Shown: positions 35,170 through 44,789 of the stretch, one piece after another
How the letters are laid out: every line of letters starts with the position of its first letter
How positions within the stretch are numbered: position 1 is the stretch's first letter
NCBI GenBank assembly: GCA_965249895.1
Contig: CBDFNC010000005.1
Coordinates: 868,001 to 932,000 of the forward strand
From: CBDFNC01 sp965249895
Lineage (GTDB): Bacteria > Pseudomonadota > Gammaproteobacteria > Enterobacterales > CBDFNC01
Direction of reading: 5' to 3'
Length of the DNA stretch: 64,000 bases
Made by a program: the position numbers and the translations under genes
The notes under the pieces: model-generated
Told to the model about the DNA's origin: nothing
Database searches by the model: none
The model's input: only the letters and a program-made list of their open reading frames with translations

Positions 35170-36278
35170 TACCCGTCAACTCGGATCATAAAGGTGCCAT
35201 TGAGAGCTTGGGGCATGTAATTTTCAAAGAAAGCCTGATGATTTTTCTTCGGATCAATATCTTGAAAAGCTTGCGGGTAAATTGACTTGGCCAGGTATTG
35301 TAAAAACACGTGGTCATAAATTGTTCGTGTGCCGGAATGATACATACCAAACACCTGTTGATTTTTTACGGCGCTTAGTCGACTCCACCCCTGGCGGTTC
35401 AAATAAGGCCGGTAACGTGATTGCGCTTCTTTTTCTGTGGTGCCAAACCCCAACAACGCACTGTCACTGTGTTTAGACCAATGTGCGCCTGAGACAAAAA
35501 TCACTTCCGGATCTTGGCTTAATACGTACTCTGGTGTTAAATGCGCAGACCCTTTAAATTTCCCCGTTGCGATATTGTTGGCGCCTGCCAAGGTCAACAA
35601 ATTACCCCACATGGATGTTGTGTAGCTTTTGCCGTATTCGTCTGCCCCACCCGTGCCTATTTCTACATATACCCGGCGAGCCGGGTTAGATTTTAGATAT
35701 GTTGAAACGCGGTCCTGCACATTAGTAACGGTAGCTTCATACTCTTTGGCTATGCGTTCGGCGCGCTGTTGTGTTCCCATGACTTTGCCAATCACACGTG
35801 TGCTCGCCAGATGCTTCTCTACGGTTTGTGCATTGAAATCGACCACTACGACTTTAATACCGGATTGCTCCAGCAATTTCACTTTATCGCCCAGTGATTT
35901 GTATTGCCAAGCAGCCATCAAGGCTACATCGGGCTTCACAGCCAACAGTTTTTCGAAATCAAATGTACCTGTATAAATTGAGCCTGAGTCTTCTATTTTA
36001 TCTAATCGTGGAATTATTTTAGTGTACGTATCCCACTGTGATTGACGGTAATCTCTCCAAGAAGCCTTCGGGAAAATGGCCACTTTGTCGTAAGCATCCG
36101 GGCCTGCAATTGCCAGATAATCTTCGAAATAGAAGCCTAAAAAGATACGCTCTGCTGGCTTTTCCAACGAAATATCTCTGCCGACCACATCAGTAAAATC
36201 GATGTTAGCGTTGACATTGGTGACAGATAAACTGAATGCGGCAAGCGCGGGTAGGATCAGCTTGGAAAGTACTTTCAT
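35169..36278 (-). CDS. FecB/BtuF-type periplasmic metal-chelate-binding protein
   Basis: This 369-residue protein has a signal peptide (to about residue 24, NVNA) and the TroA/FecB fold start FTDVVGRDISLEKPAERIFLG, with a later EIGTGGADEYGKSYTTSMWGNLLTLAGANNIA segment typical of the family. It is the first gene of the six-gene operon, and its start lies 35 bp from a Zur-like box. It should capture the metal chelate in the periplasm. Known opine systems use a TonB receptor (CntO) or a CntA-type protein, so a FecB-type partner is unusual. Confidence 0.85.
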   Translation of the reverse strand: MKVLSKLILPALAAFSLSVTNVNANIDFTDVVGRDISLEKPAERIFLGFYFEDYLAIAGPDAYDKVAIFPKASWRDYRQSQWDTYTKIIPRLDKIEDSGSIYTGTFDFEKLLAVKPDVALMAAWQYKSLGDKVKLLEQSGIKVVVVDFNAQTVEKHLASTRVIGKVMGTQQRAERIAKEYEATVTNVQDRVSTYLKSNPARRVYVEIGTGGADEYGKSYTTSMWGNLLTLAGANNIATGKFKGSAHLTPEYVLSQDPEVIFVSGAHWSKHSDSALLGFGTTEKEAQSRYRPYLNRQGWSRLSAVKNQQVFGMYHSGTRTIYDHVFLQYLAKSIYPQAFQDIDPKKNHQAFFENYMPQALNGTFMIRVDG

Positions 36279-36312
36279 TATTAACTCTTCGATATTATTA
36301 GTTGATTTTAAA

Positions 36313-36335
36313 GAAATGTTATAACATAACCTATG
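36313..36335. promoter_or_regulatory. Zur-box-like operator of the metallophore operon
   Basis: GAAATGTTATA followed by a partly matching half CATAAC sits 35 bp upstream of the first start codon, a position that would block the promoter. The left half is a perfect Zur half-site and the right half matches at 7 of 11 positions. It suggests derepression when zinc is scarce. Confidence 0.6.
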
Positions 36336-36354
36336 GGTAAAGAGTTAATTTAAA

Positions 36355-36369
36355 TGATAATTAATATCA
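36355..36369. promoter_or_regulatory. Fur-box-like sequence
   Basis: TGATAATTAATATCA matches the 7-1-7 Fur inverted-repeat model at 13-14 of 15 positions. It lies 20 bp beyond the Zur-like box, suggesting that the operon answers to both iron and zinc. AT-rich DNA makes chance matches possible. Confidence 0.4.
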
Positions 36370-36755
36370 AATTAGAGTTTTCTGGTGATCTCAATTACGG
36401 TTAGGGTTGGCCCCGTTTACAGCTTCGGACTTGCGTTAATAAGGCTATTTCCGGAAATATCCTGGTACTCTATTTGGCTTTGAAAAACTTGGAGAAACGT
36501 CTGGACAGCCTGAATAGGCCAGGTTCAGTCTAGAAGTGCACCAGTCATCTCTTTATTCGTACACTACAGGCACATGTCTTTAACTCCCAAAATCAATAAC
36601 ACTTAGTAACAGACGGAGTGACTATATTAGGCGGCGAAGCGAGCAATTTTGAGCAAACTTTAATGCGTTCGATGAAACTATATCATCCTCCCACACCGCT
36701 GTGTCAATTGACGATAGATTAGGCGCCATACTCCTGCTTCGAAAGTACTAACCAG
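36370..36755. other. Intergenic region, nothing further recognised
   Basis: It lies between the metallophore operon promoter and the 3' end of the HupE-like gene. No ORF, RNA or window repeat is seen. Confidence 0.4.
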
Positions 36756-37976
36756 CTAAATGGAATCCAGAAAATCTAGACTGTCATCGGTTGGCGGTTT
36801 TACTGGTTCAGTCTGCTCTAACTTATTTCCTACATCCAGCCGTTGATACTTACCTTTTACCTTCAAAGTAATAACCACAGGAGCTGATGTTTTGTTTTTC
36901 CAGTACCAACCATGAGTGCCTTCAAAGGGAGCAGTTAAAGCTCCACTTGACTGGCTGTCAGTGCTCTTTTTGAAGCTTTGGAAAAAACCGCTTGTATCGC
37001 CTATAGGTTCTCCGTGAAAATCAAAAAACAGTTTTTCTCCTTTGGTTTTCCATGAGAATTCAAGCGTCGCGCCTTTGCTAAGCTGAAATTTATATTCTTT
37101 ACTACCTCTGGCTGGGATCGTGACCTGGATTACATCCTTCCACTCAATCTGTTGCGACACATCAAGAGCTCCACCTGCAACCGACCTACCCTCTCTCAGA
37201 AGTGGCTCTGTACTGACATTAAATTCCCCTGAATTACTCGTATGCACATAACCGTGCATCTGCATAAGAAAAAGCAAACTTCCAACCACGATCAGTCCAT
37301 AATTGGCAACCAGACTGAAGGTCTGAAACGCATGGCTTTTCCGCCAAACCGCGACAAGTACCAACATCAGTGCCAACGCACTGATCTGCCCCAGCTCAAT
37401 ACCTAGATTAAACGAAATGATATTAAGCAACAGGCCATCTTCGCTTAACGGCAGCTCCTGCAATCGAGTGGACAAACCGAAGCCGTGTATCAGGCCCAAT
37501 CCAATAATCATCCACATCATGTTAGGTGGGTTGATGTTTAGGTATTTGCGAAAACCATCAATGTTGGCAAAAGCGATATAACTGACACTTAAGCCAATCA
37601 TGGCGTCAATAGCAAAGTAGTTAAGCTGGATGCCATTAAACGTGGCATAGATCAGGGTTACACTATGACCTAGCGTAAACGCGGTGACGTATTTGGCAAT
37701 ATCTCGAAAGCCACTAAGAAAAAAGATTATCCCAAAGACAAATGCCAAGTGGTCGAAACCAGACAACATATGCGTTGCCCCCAACCACATATAGCGCAGG
37801 TTACCACCCTCAATAATGGCCAGTTTATCTGCCTCTGACATACCATGTGCGTAGGTAAATGGCGGTAATAGCGTAACTATAAATATCCCAGTAACCAGCA
37901 GAGAATAAAAAATTGGTTTCAAGCTCCTTCTGCTCCCATCTCCACTGCCTGTCGTTTCTGAGTTAGATTTCGTCAT
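36756..37976 (-). CDS. HupE/UreJ-family membrane protein with a C-terminal periplasmic-type domain
   Basis: The start is taken at MTKSNSE (37974-37976) rather than a GTG or ATG further upstream. The protein has HupE/UreJ_2 landmarks: MLSGFDHLAFVFG, GLGLIHGFGLSTRLQ and FNLGIELGQISAL. About seven spans are followed by a soluble C-terminal part of about 150 residues. HupE proteins move nickel or cobalt in some systems; many are uncharacterised. The upstream P-II-like gene ends 68 bp before it on the same strand, hinting at metal-linked control. Confidence 0.75.
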   Translation of the reverse strand: MTKSNSETTGSGDGSRRSLKPIFYSLLVTGIFIVTLLPPFTYAHGMSEADKLAIIEGGNLRYMWLGATHMLSGFDHLAFVFGIIFFLSGFRDIAKYVTAFTLGHSVTLIYATFNGIQLNYFAIDAMIGLSVSYIAFANIDGFRKYLNINPPNMMWMIIGLGLIHGFGLSTRLQELPLSEDGLLLNIISFNLGIELGQISALALMLVLVAVWRKSHAFQTFSLVANYGLIVVGSLLFLMQMHGYVHTSNSGEFNVSTEPLLREGRSVAGGALDVSQQIEWKDVIQVTIPARGSKEYKFQLSKGATLEFSWKTKGEKLFFDFHGEPIGDTSGFFQSFKKSTDSQSSGALTAPFEGTHGWYWKNKTSAPVVITLKVKGKYQRLDVGNKLEQTEPVKPPTDDSLDFLDSI

Positions 37977-38044
37977 TATGACTTTCCAATTCGGTAAATA
38001 AAATGTCACGAAGCACACTGGCTCGCGCCAACGGTTTTCGGAAC

Positions 38045-38353
38045 TTACAGACGTCCACTCTGCTCCGCCGCAGTGATCCAGTAGATAGCGTGATCTTTAA
38101 CGCCGTATGTGGTGTCACGTAGCACGTCAAGCACGGGCTCCACGTCGCTGTCCTCAAGCAAAATATCCACTCGTATTCGCGGGGTGTAACCAACCAGCTT
38201 GTCACGTGAGGAAAGAAAGGGATCACGTTCGACATGTTCTCCGTGCCCTTCTACATGACTAAAGGTAAATCCGTTTACCTCCTCCAGGGCGCGCAGCTGA
38301 TTAGCCAAATCTTGTTGCACTTTGGTGCGAACAATAAGTACCAGGTGTTTCAT
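38045..38353 (-). CDS. P-II-like small signalling protein
   Basis: This 102-residue protein has the ferredoxin-like P-II layout, starting MKHLVLIVRTKVQQDL with VDILLEDSDVEPVLDVLRD in the second half, as in DUF3240-type proteins often found by heavy-metal efflux or transport genes. It lacks the GlnB uridylylation tyrosine region. A strong AGGAGGA site precedes the ATG. Its partner is probably the adjacent HupE-like permease. Confidence 0.7.
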   Translation of the reverse strand: MKHLVLIVRTKVQQDLANQLRALEEVNGFTFSHVEGHGEHVERDPFLSSRDKLVGYTPRIRVDILLEDSDVEPVLDVLRDTTYGVKDHAIYWITAAEQSGRL

Positions 38354-39120
38354 GTGTCCTCCTCCACAGTAAGTTAGGTTTAAGGTGCCGATCGGTTATT
38401 TGATGTCGTCCTTTTTGGATTTCAGGCTGCTTAACGATGGTCGATGATTTCTGGCGTTCCTGGGTAACGATATACTCATCTGAAGTTAGCGCTGTAAAAC
38501 TGGACGACAACCTTTGATTGACTGGCGTCAGCGTTTTAAATACGCGGTGAAAAACAGAGGAAAATACCTTGCAGTAGACTTGTATACATAAACTTAGCGT
38601 AACTGCTCACCTATCGCATCTAAGGGCATATTTTGAAAGCAAAGAAACGTGGAAAATCCAGATGACTAAGCACACCACTTTCCACACCTTGGGCTTCGGT
38701 CTGTTGATACCTTCTTATTTAGGAACAGATCCTGATTCAAACAGTCTGAACTCCATATGAGGTGTTTAACTATTTAATAGCTAAGGTTTAATCACAATAT
38801 CAATAGCATGATTTGCGAAAGTTGTACTCAGTACACATAAGAGTCACTTCCGAGCTCCTAATTCTATTACAGAACAACTATAACCATTGTCAGCATTGCT
38901 CTTAGCGAGTTGAGGAGGTAAAAGGGATATACCAAGGAGAACGTACCTCATTTCGAAGCAGACATACGCAATACCTATGATTCAGTTGGAAAACCCTTCT
39001 CAATTGCCACCAAATATGTAAGCAGCCAGCTAACCATTCATTCAGCTCAAGGTCTGCAAGCGTTAAACCATCACCTCGCTGATTTAAAGCGCCTAAGGAG
39101 CACAGCCGCTAACGAGCAGC
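38354..39120. other. Long intergenic region, nothing recognised
   Basis: About 770 bp between the P-II-like gene and the 3' end of the ScfR-like gene. A plus-strand frame near 38940-39110 is open but has no start signal or recognisable domain. No terminator, RNA or repeat is evident. Confidence 0.4.
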
Positions 39121-40659
39121 TTATACGCTTTCACAGCTGTTTTTCTTCTCAAAGCAACTTGGTTTACGAGGACATACCCCACCTCGTGAACAAATCAACC
39201 TCACTTCGCTTTCTATGCCACGTTCAATCCAGGAAATATTTAGAATCTTCGCCACGCTCATTAAATCGGCCTTAATTCCCTTGGGGATCATCGCAGATCC
39301 TCCCTGTGCCACACAGGCTTTTTTCAGCTCTGATGCCAATGTAGCCGAATCCCTACCCTGGGCATCAATGGCAGGATTTAAATCGATGCCAGCACATAAC
39401 ACATGGTTCATTTCTGCCAGGTCTTCCACCTTGATGGATTCACAGCAGTAAATTCTGGGTTCATCGCCCACATCCAGAATAGAAATCTGCGCCGAAGTAC
39501 CGTTGGATGGCGCATTTATCATTCGAAAAACAGCCCAGTGCTGACACGGATCTTCCACCATCCGCATGTTGCCCCACGGCAGAGGGATACCATTACCACG
39601 ATACACAGCCTTTAACTTCCCTGGGGCGTAGGCATCAAAATAATGCCAATGTGGATAAGGGGAAACCGCCGTCATACGGCGCATTGCCACCGCCGGCGAT
39701 ACCTCAACTAAGTTGCTCACACTGACATCATAGCCGTGTCTGTCCAACAACTGTCGGAACGGGACTTTAGGGCAGAGTAATGCCCCGGCAAAAAAGGTCG
39801 ATTCAAAGTCACGCCAGGCGTACAATATGTCTTTGGCATCAACTGTTGAAGACGTTCCTGCTGCCGCGCCTCCTTGCAACGGATCATCCTCCTGACTGCC
39901 CGCAGATACCAATATACTCTTAATCCCGTCTTTGTTGTGCAGCACGCAGTGACCAATATGTACAGCCAAATCGTACTTAAGTCGCAACGGCTTGGATTTT
40001 ACAATTTCGTTCACATGGATAGTGCCTGGTGGTTTGAAATAGGAGCTTACTATACGCTTTGGCCCTACTCCCAGCTCTTCTTTCACCTTTTTGGATAGAC
40101 GCTTAAACCACTTAATGGTCAGGCCCATTTCTTCGGTGATCTCGATAATATCTTCCAACCTGAGCGGCATACGCTTCTGGCCTATCTCTTCGGCTGCGCG
40201 CTCCAGATCCGGAAAATGATTTTGATGATGCTCCTGATGAGCCCGGATCAGCAGGTGAGCAAATTGACGGCCCGACGTCCCTGTTTGCGACAACATCTCC
40301 GGTATGGCTATTTGTAGTATTTCGTTAGAAAACAAAAACCTAGGCTCCAACGCCATGCCACTGATCCCACCGCGGCTGCCTTTCACCGGGGTGATATCTT
40401 GCTCGTCAGGCACACCATCCAGAAACCAGTCCATATCTTTCTGGAAAACCTGGGCGATGACTTCGAGCATGTCTTCACTGGGTACCCGTTTACCCCTCTC
40501 AATCATCGACAGATAAGACACCGAAGGCGCAGAATCAGCATCAACTTTCACGCAACGGGCGGACAAATCTTCCATGGTCAAATGATTACGCTTTCGCAGG
40601 TTGCGAATTTTCGTACCGAGGAAGTGCGATTTCCTAGTCAGGCTTTTTCTACTCTTCAT
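39121..40659 (-). CDS. Short-chain fatty acyl regulator (ScfR/RamB type)
   Basis: This 512-residue regulator has an N-terminal XRE helix-turn-helix (residues 10-70), a central IrrE/ImmA-like and acyl-binding region (DUF2083 type), and a Cys-containing C-terminus (SRGGVCPRKPSC). ScfR/RamB proteins sense short-chain acyl-CoA and control glyoxylate-shunt genes. It faces away from malate synthase G across 152 bp that contain a set of direct repeats, its likely operator. Confidence 0.85.
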   Translation of the reverse strand: MKSRKSLTRKSHFLGTKIRNLRKRNHLTMEDLSARCVKVDADSAPSVSYLSMIERGKRVPSEDMLEVIAQVFQKDMDWFLDGVPDEQDITPVKGSRGGISGMALEPRFLFSNEILQIAIPEMLSQTGTSGRQFAHLLIRAHQEHHQNHFPDLERAAEEIGQKRMPLRLEDIIEITEEMGLTIKWFKRLSKKVKEELGVGPKRIVSSYFKPPGTIHVNEIVKSKPLRLKYDLAVHIGHCVLHNKDGIKSILVSAGSQEDDPLQGGAAAGTSSTVDAKDILYAWRDFESTFFAGALLCPKVPFRQLLDRHGYDVSVSNLVEVSPAVAMRRMTAVSPYPHWHYFDAYAPGKLKAVYRGNGIPLPWGNMRMVEDPCQHWAVFRMINAPSNGTSAQISILDVGDEPRIYCCESIKVEDLAEMNHVLCAGIDLNPAIDAQGRDSATLASELKKACVAQGGSAMIPKGIKADLMSVAKILNISWIERGIESEVRLICSRGGVCPRKPSCFEKKNSCESV

Positions 40660-40660
40660 T

Positions 40661-40714
40661 TGTGAAATTTCTGTTTTGTAAAATTTACATTGTAAAATTT
40701 TTGTTGTGAAATTC
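40661..40714. promoter_or_regulatory. Four TGTRAAATTT direct repeats, probable ScfR operator
   Basis: TGTGAAATTT, TGTAAAATTT, TGTAAAATTT and TGTGAAATTC occur at 40661, 40677, 40691 and 40705, spaced 16, 14 and 14 bp. They lie just before the scfR-like start and 98 bp before glcB, well placed for autoregulation and control of the glyoxylate genes. Confidence 0.65.
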
Positions 40715-40811
40715 TAGCGTTTTTTCACTTATGCTTTAACTCAAGCGAATTCAAAGGGCTTTTAGCAGAAATCGCTGGCAATGATTAAACAACAATGACG
40801 AGGATGGGTCG

Positions 40812-42995
40812 ATGAGTATGCCGCTTGAGAAAAACAATCATATAAACGAGGGCTTTTACGACTTCATTAATGAAGAGGTATTGCCGCTCAGCTCTTTAAA
40901 AAAAGACAAATTCTGGGATGATCTACACCAACTAATCAGTGGTCTGGCGCCGTTGAACCGAGATCTGCTGACTACCCGAAATCGCATGCAGTCTCAAATT
41001 GATGACTGGCACCGCGCAAATCGAGGCCAGGAGTTTGATCAGGATGCATATCAGGCATTTCTCACAGAGATCGGCTACCTGGTGGAGGAAGGCGAAGACT
41101 TTTCAATCACCACCACCAATGTGGATGAGGAAATCGCCAGCATTGCCGGACCTCAGTTGGTCGTTCCGGTTAAGAATGCACGCTTTGCATTAAATGCAGC
41201 TAACGCCCGCTGGGGTAGCTTTTATGATGCACTGTACGGTACTGACGTCATTCCAAAATGCGATGGCTTAAAAGCAGGGAAACATTACAACCGTGCTCGT
41301 GGTAATCATGTAATTGATTATGCAAAAGAATTTCTTGATGAAACGTTTCCACTGAGCATTGGCTCACACAGTGATGTCACCAGTTATATGGTGTATTACC
41401 AGCATCTACTGGCGGTTTTCCCCGATGGCAGCTCGTGTGGACTAAAGGCGCCACGCCAGTTCGTCGCCCTTAGCGGTCATAAAAGTGAACCCACGTCTGT
41501 TGTCCTCAAAAACAACGGCTTGCACATAGAAATCATATTTGACCGCAACGGTGTAAACGGCAAAAAGGATCTGGCTGGTATCGATGATATTCAGGTTGAA
41601 GCTGCCTTGACAACCATTATGGATTTTGAAGATTCGGTCGCTGCTGTGGATAGCGACGACAAGATTGAGGCATATCGTAACTGGTTAGGTTTGGTGCAAG
41701 GCGACCTGACAGCACGTTTTGAAAAAGATGGCCAGTCGGTAAAGCGCGGCTTAAACAAAGACAAGATACTCACCCTTAAAAATGGTGGCGAGTATCGATT
41801 ACACGGCAGATCTCTTTTATTGGCCCGAAATGTCGGCCACTTGATGGATACTGAACTGCTGCAAGATGAGCAGGGCAATTATGCACCAGAAGGCATAGTG
41901 GATGCGGTAGTTACCGCACTTATTGGCGCCCTTGATTTACAGCACGACAAGTCAACTTGCCGCGACCTTAAGAGAAATAGCCGTACCGGTAGTATCTATA
42001 TCGTCAAACCAAAGATGCACGGCCCAGAGGAAGTGAAGTTTACCTGCACCTTATTCAGTGCCGTTGAAGATATGCTTGACCTTGAGCGAAACACCTTAAA
42101 GCTCGGCATTATGGATGAAGAACGCCGCACCACAGTGAACCTGAAAGAGTGCATTCGCCAGGCAAAAGAGCGCGTCGTATTTATTAACACAGGCTTTTTG
42201 GACCGCACCGGCGATGAAATCCACACCAGTATGCAAGCAGGTCCTTTTCTACCGAAATCTGAGATTAAAAATCAGCCTTGGATAACAGCTTACGAAAACT
42301 GGAACGTAGATATCGGCCTGGCCTGCGGACTTCAGGGCAAAGCCCAGATAGGTAAAGGGATGTGGGCGATGCCGGATGAAATGAGCAAAATGATGGCTGA
42401 AAAGATCAACCATCCACGTTCAGGTGCCAACACAGCATGGGTGCCCTCCCCTAGCGCAGCAATTTTACATGCCCTGCATTATCACCAGGTCGACGTATTT
42501 TCCGCGCAAGGTGAAATCAAGCAGCGTGAACGTGCTTTGTTAAGTGACATTCTGACCATTCCACTAATGCAGGACAAAGATGGTTTGTCAGCCACTGAAG
42601 TGAAGCAGGAACTAGAAAACAACATTCAGGGCATTCTCGGATACGTAGTGCGCTGGATAGAAATGGGCATAGGTTGTTCTAAAGTGCCCGATATCAATAA
42701 TGTCGGTCTGATGGAGGACAGAGCCACACTACGTATATCCAGTCAGCATATCGCCAATTGGTTACTCCATGGTATATGCGACGAAATCCAGGTGCTCAAC
42801 ATCATGCAGCAAATGGCAAAGGTAGTTGATCAACAAAATCAGGGCGTGGAAGGGTATATTTCGATGACACCGGACACACAGAAAAGCACTGCATTTCAAG
42901 CCGCAAGGAAGCTGATTTTCTCAGGTCTGGAGCAACCAAATGGTTACACCGAACCTCTACTACACCATTACCGGTTAGTAGCGAAATCTAAGTAG
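40812..42995 (+). CDS. glcB: Malate synthase G
   Basis: This 727-residue protein has the size and sequence of malate synthase G, including TTIMDFEDSVAAVD, SIYIVKPKMHGPEEV, NTGFLDRTGDEIHTSM and SGANTAWVPSP. It condenses glyoxylate with acetyl-CoA to malate in the cytoplasm. It pairs with isocitrate lyase 64 bp downstream to complete the glyoxylate shunt, under a divergent ScfR-type regulator. Confidence 0.95.
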   Translation: MSMPLEKNNHINEGFYDFINEEVLPLSSLKKDKFWDDLHQLISGLAPLNRDLLTTRNRMQSQIDDWHRANRGQEFDQDAYQAFLTEIGYLVEEGEDFSITTTNVDEEIASIAGPQLVVPVKNARFALNAANARWGSFYDALYGTDVIPKCDGLKAGKHYNRARGNHVIDYAKEFLDETFPLSIGSHSDVTSYMVYYQHLLAVFPDGSSCGLKAPRQFVALSGHKSEPTSVVLKNNGLHIEIIFDRNGVNGKKDLAGIDDIQVEAALTTIMDFEDSVAAVDSDDKIEAYRNWLGLVQGDLTARFEKDGQSVKRGLNKDKILTLKNGGEYRLHGRSLLLARNVGHLMDTELLQDEQGNYAPEGIVDAVVTALIGALDLQHDKSTCRDLKRNSRTGSIYIVKPKMHGPEEVKFTCTLFSAVEDMLDLERNTLKLGIMDEERRTTVNLKECIRQAKERVVFINTGFLDRTGDEIHTSMQAGPFLPKSEIKNQPWITAYENWNVDIGLACGLQGKAQIGKGMWAMPDEMSKMMAEKINHPRSGANTAWVPSPSAAILHALHYHQVDVFSAQGEIKQRERALLSDILTIPLMQDKDGLSATEVKQELENNIQGILGYVVRWIEMGIGCSKVPDINNVGLMEDRATLRISSQHIANWLLHGICDEIQVLNIMQQMAKVVDQQNQGVEGYISMTPDTQKSTAFQAARKLIFSGLEQPNGYTEPLLHHYRLVAKSK

Positions 42996-43059
42996 TAACA
43001 TCCCGAAGTAACAACAAAAAATAATAATAAGTACAAACTAAAACACTAAGAGGTCAACT

Positions 43060-44658
43060 ATGTTCAATTACAAAAAAGAAATGTTAAATGCCAATGAATC
43101 TGTAACCAAGCAAGGGGATACCTGGCAAAACATTAACCCGGAATATGTCGCGCGGATGCGATTACAGAACCGGTTTAGAACGGGATTGGACATTGCGAAG
43201 TATACGGCGACTATTATGCGTGAAGATATGGCTGCCTACGACAATAATCCGGAAAACTACACTCAGTCCCTGGGTTGCTGGCACGGTTTTATCGGCCAAC
43301 AAAAAATGATTTCCATTAAAAAGCATTTTGGGGAGACCAAAGGCCGCTACCTGTATCTTTCTGGTTGGATGGTCGCCGCGATGCGCTCGGAGTTCGGTCC
43401 ACTGCCGGATCAGTCAATGCATGAAAAAACCTCTGTACCCGCATTGATTGAGGAGCTATATCAATTTCTGAAGCAAGCTGATGCGCGTGAATTAAACCAC
43501 CTTTATCAGGATTTGGATGCTGCGCTGGAAGCGGGTGACAATGTTAAAGAGAGAGATGTGCTAAACCAGATAGACAATTTCCAGACCCATGTGGTGCCTA
43601 TTGTTGCCGATATCGACGCCGGTTTTGGTAATGAAGAAGCTACTTACTTGCTAGCCAAGAAAATGATTGAAGCGGGTGCATGCTGTATCCAAATCGAGAA
43701 CCAGGTATCCGATGCAAAACAATGCGGACACCAGGACGGTAAGGTAACTGTGCCTCACGAGGATTTCCTGGCTAAAATCAATGCGGTTCGTTACGCCTTT
43801 ATGGAGCTTGGAGTTGAGGAAGGGGTTATCGTAGCGCGTACCGACTCCCTGGGTGCAGGCCTGACACAAAAGATCCCTGTATCTCAAAATCCAGGTGATT
43901 TGGCCGAACAATATAATGAGTTTATCGATGGTACTGAAGTTACTTCCCTCGATGAACTGGAGTCTGGTGATTTGGTTCTTCGTCAAAATGACAAGTTAAT
44001 CAAACCTATTCGCCTGCCAAATGGCCTTATTCGCTTTAAACCAAATACGGGTGAAGACCGCGTGATATTGGATTGTATTTCATCGCTGCAACAAGGCGCC
44101 GATCTACTTTGGATTGAGACGGAGAAGCCACACGTCGGACAAATCGCCGATATGGTAAACCGGATCCGTGAAGTCGTACCAAATGCCAAACTGGTTTACA
44201 ACAACAGTCCATCATTCAACTGGACGCTGAACTTCAGACAACAGATCTTTGATGCATGGCAGGAAGCAGGAAAAGATACGTCTGACTATATCCGGGACAA
44301 CCTGATGAGTGTTCAATATGACGAAACAGATCTGGCTAGTGAAGCGGATGAAAAAATCCGTTGCTTCCAGGCTGACGCCGCAAAACAAGCGGGTATTTTC
44401 CACCACCTGATCACCTTGCCTACTTATCACACGGCCGCGCTGTCTACCGATAACCTGGCCAAGGATTACTTTGGTGAGAAAGGCATGTTGGCTTACGTAG
44501 AAAATGTACAGCGCCAGGAGATCCGTCAAAGCCTGGCTTGTGTGAAGCATCAGGATATGTCTGGCTCCAACATCGGCGACGACCATAAAGAGTACTTCTC
44601 TGGTAGCCAGGCACTGAAAGCTGGCGGTAAAGACAACACAATGAATCAATTCTCTTAA
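43060..44658 (+). CDS. aceA: Isocitrate lyase (long form)
   Basis: This 532-residue protein matches the long gammaproteobacterial isocitrate lyase, with VADIDAGFGNEEATYLLAKKM and the catalytic-cysteine loop AKQCGHQDGKVTVPHEDF (KQCGH in place of the KKCGH of short forms). It splits isocitrate to glyoxylate and succinate. An AAGAGG site precedes the ATG. It is probably co-transcribed with glcB. Confidence 0.95.
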   Translation: MFNYKKEMLNANESVTKQGDTWQNINPEYVARMRLQNRFRTGLDIAKYTATIMREDMAAYDNNPENYTQSLGCWHGFIGQQKMISIKKHFGETKGRYLYLSGWMVAAMRSEFGPLPDQSMHEKTSVPALIEELYQFLKQADARELNHLYQDLDAALEAGDNVKERDVLNQIDNFQTHVVPIVADIDAGFGNEEATYLLAKKMIEAGACCIQIENQVSDAKQCGHQDGKVTVPHEDFLAKINAVRYAFMELGVEEGVIVARTDSLGAGLTQKIPVSQNPGDLAEQYNEFIDGTEVTSLDELESGDLVLRQNDKLIKPIRLPNGLIRFKPNTGEDRVILDCISSLQQGADLLWIETEKPHVGQIADMVNRIREVVPNAKLVYNNSPSFNWTLNFRQQIFDAWQEAGKDTSDYIRDNLMSVQYDETDLASEADEKIRCFQADAAKQAGIFHHLITLPTYHTAALSTDNLAKDYFGEKGMLAYVENVQRQEIRQSLACVKHQDMSGSNIGDDHKEYFSGSQALKAGGKDNTMNQFS

Positions 44659-44694
44659 TTATCCATCCGAGAATTGATTAATATTTAGGCCCTC

Positions 44695-44735
44695 GCCGTC
44701 CCGCAGATATCTAATTATCGCGGGATGGCTTTTTC
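44695..44735 (+). terminator. Terminator of the glyoxylate operon
   Basis: A 10-bp GC-rich stem (GCCGTCCCGC with GCGGGATGGC, one G-T pair) followed by TTTTT lies 37 bp after the aceA stop. Confidence 0.9.
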
Positions 44736-44789
44736 TCCCTAAACCCATCACTCCAACAGAGTGGACCATTGCAGTGATGAGCAAACGGG

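Noticed and set aside
38940..39120. Open plus-strand frame downstream of the P-II-like region
   Set aside because: No start signal and no family resemblance; it runs antisense into the scfR-like gene.
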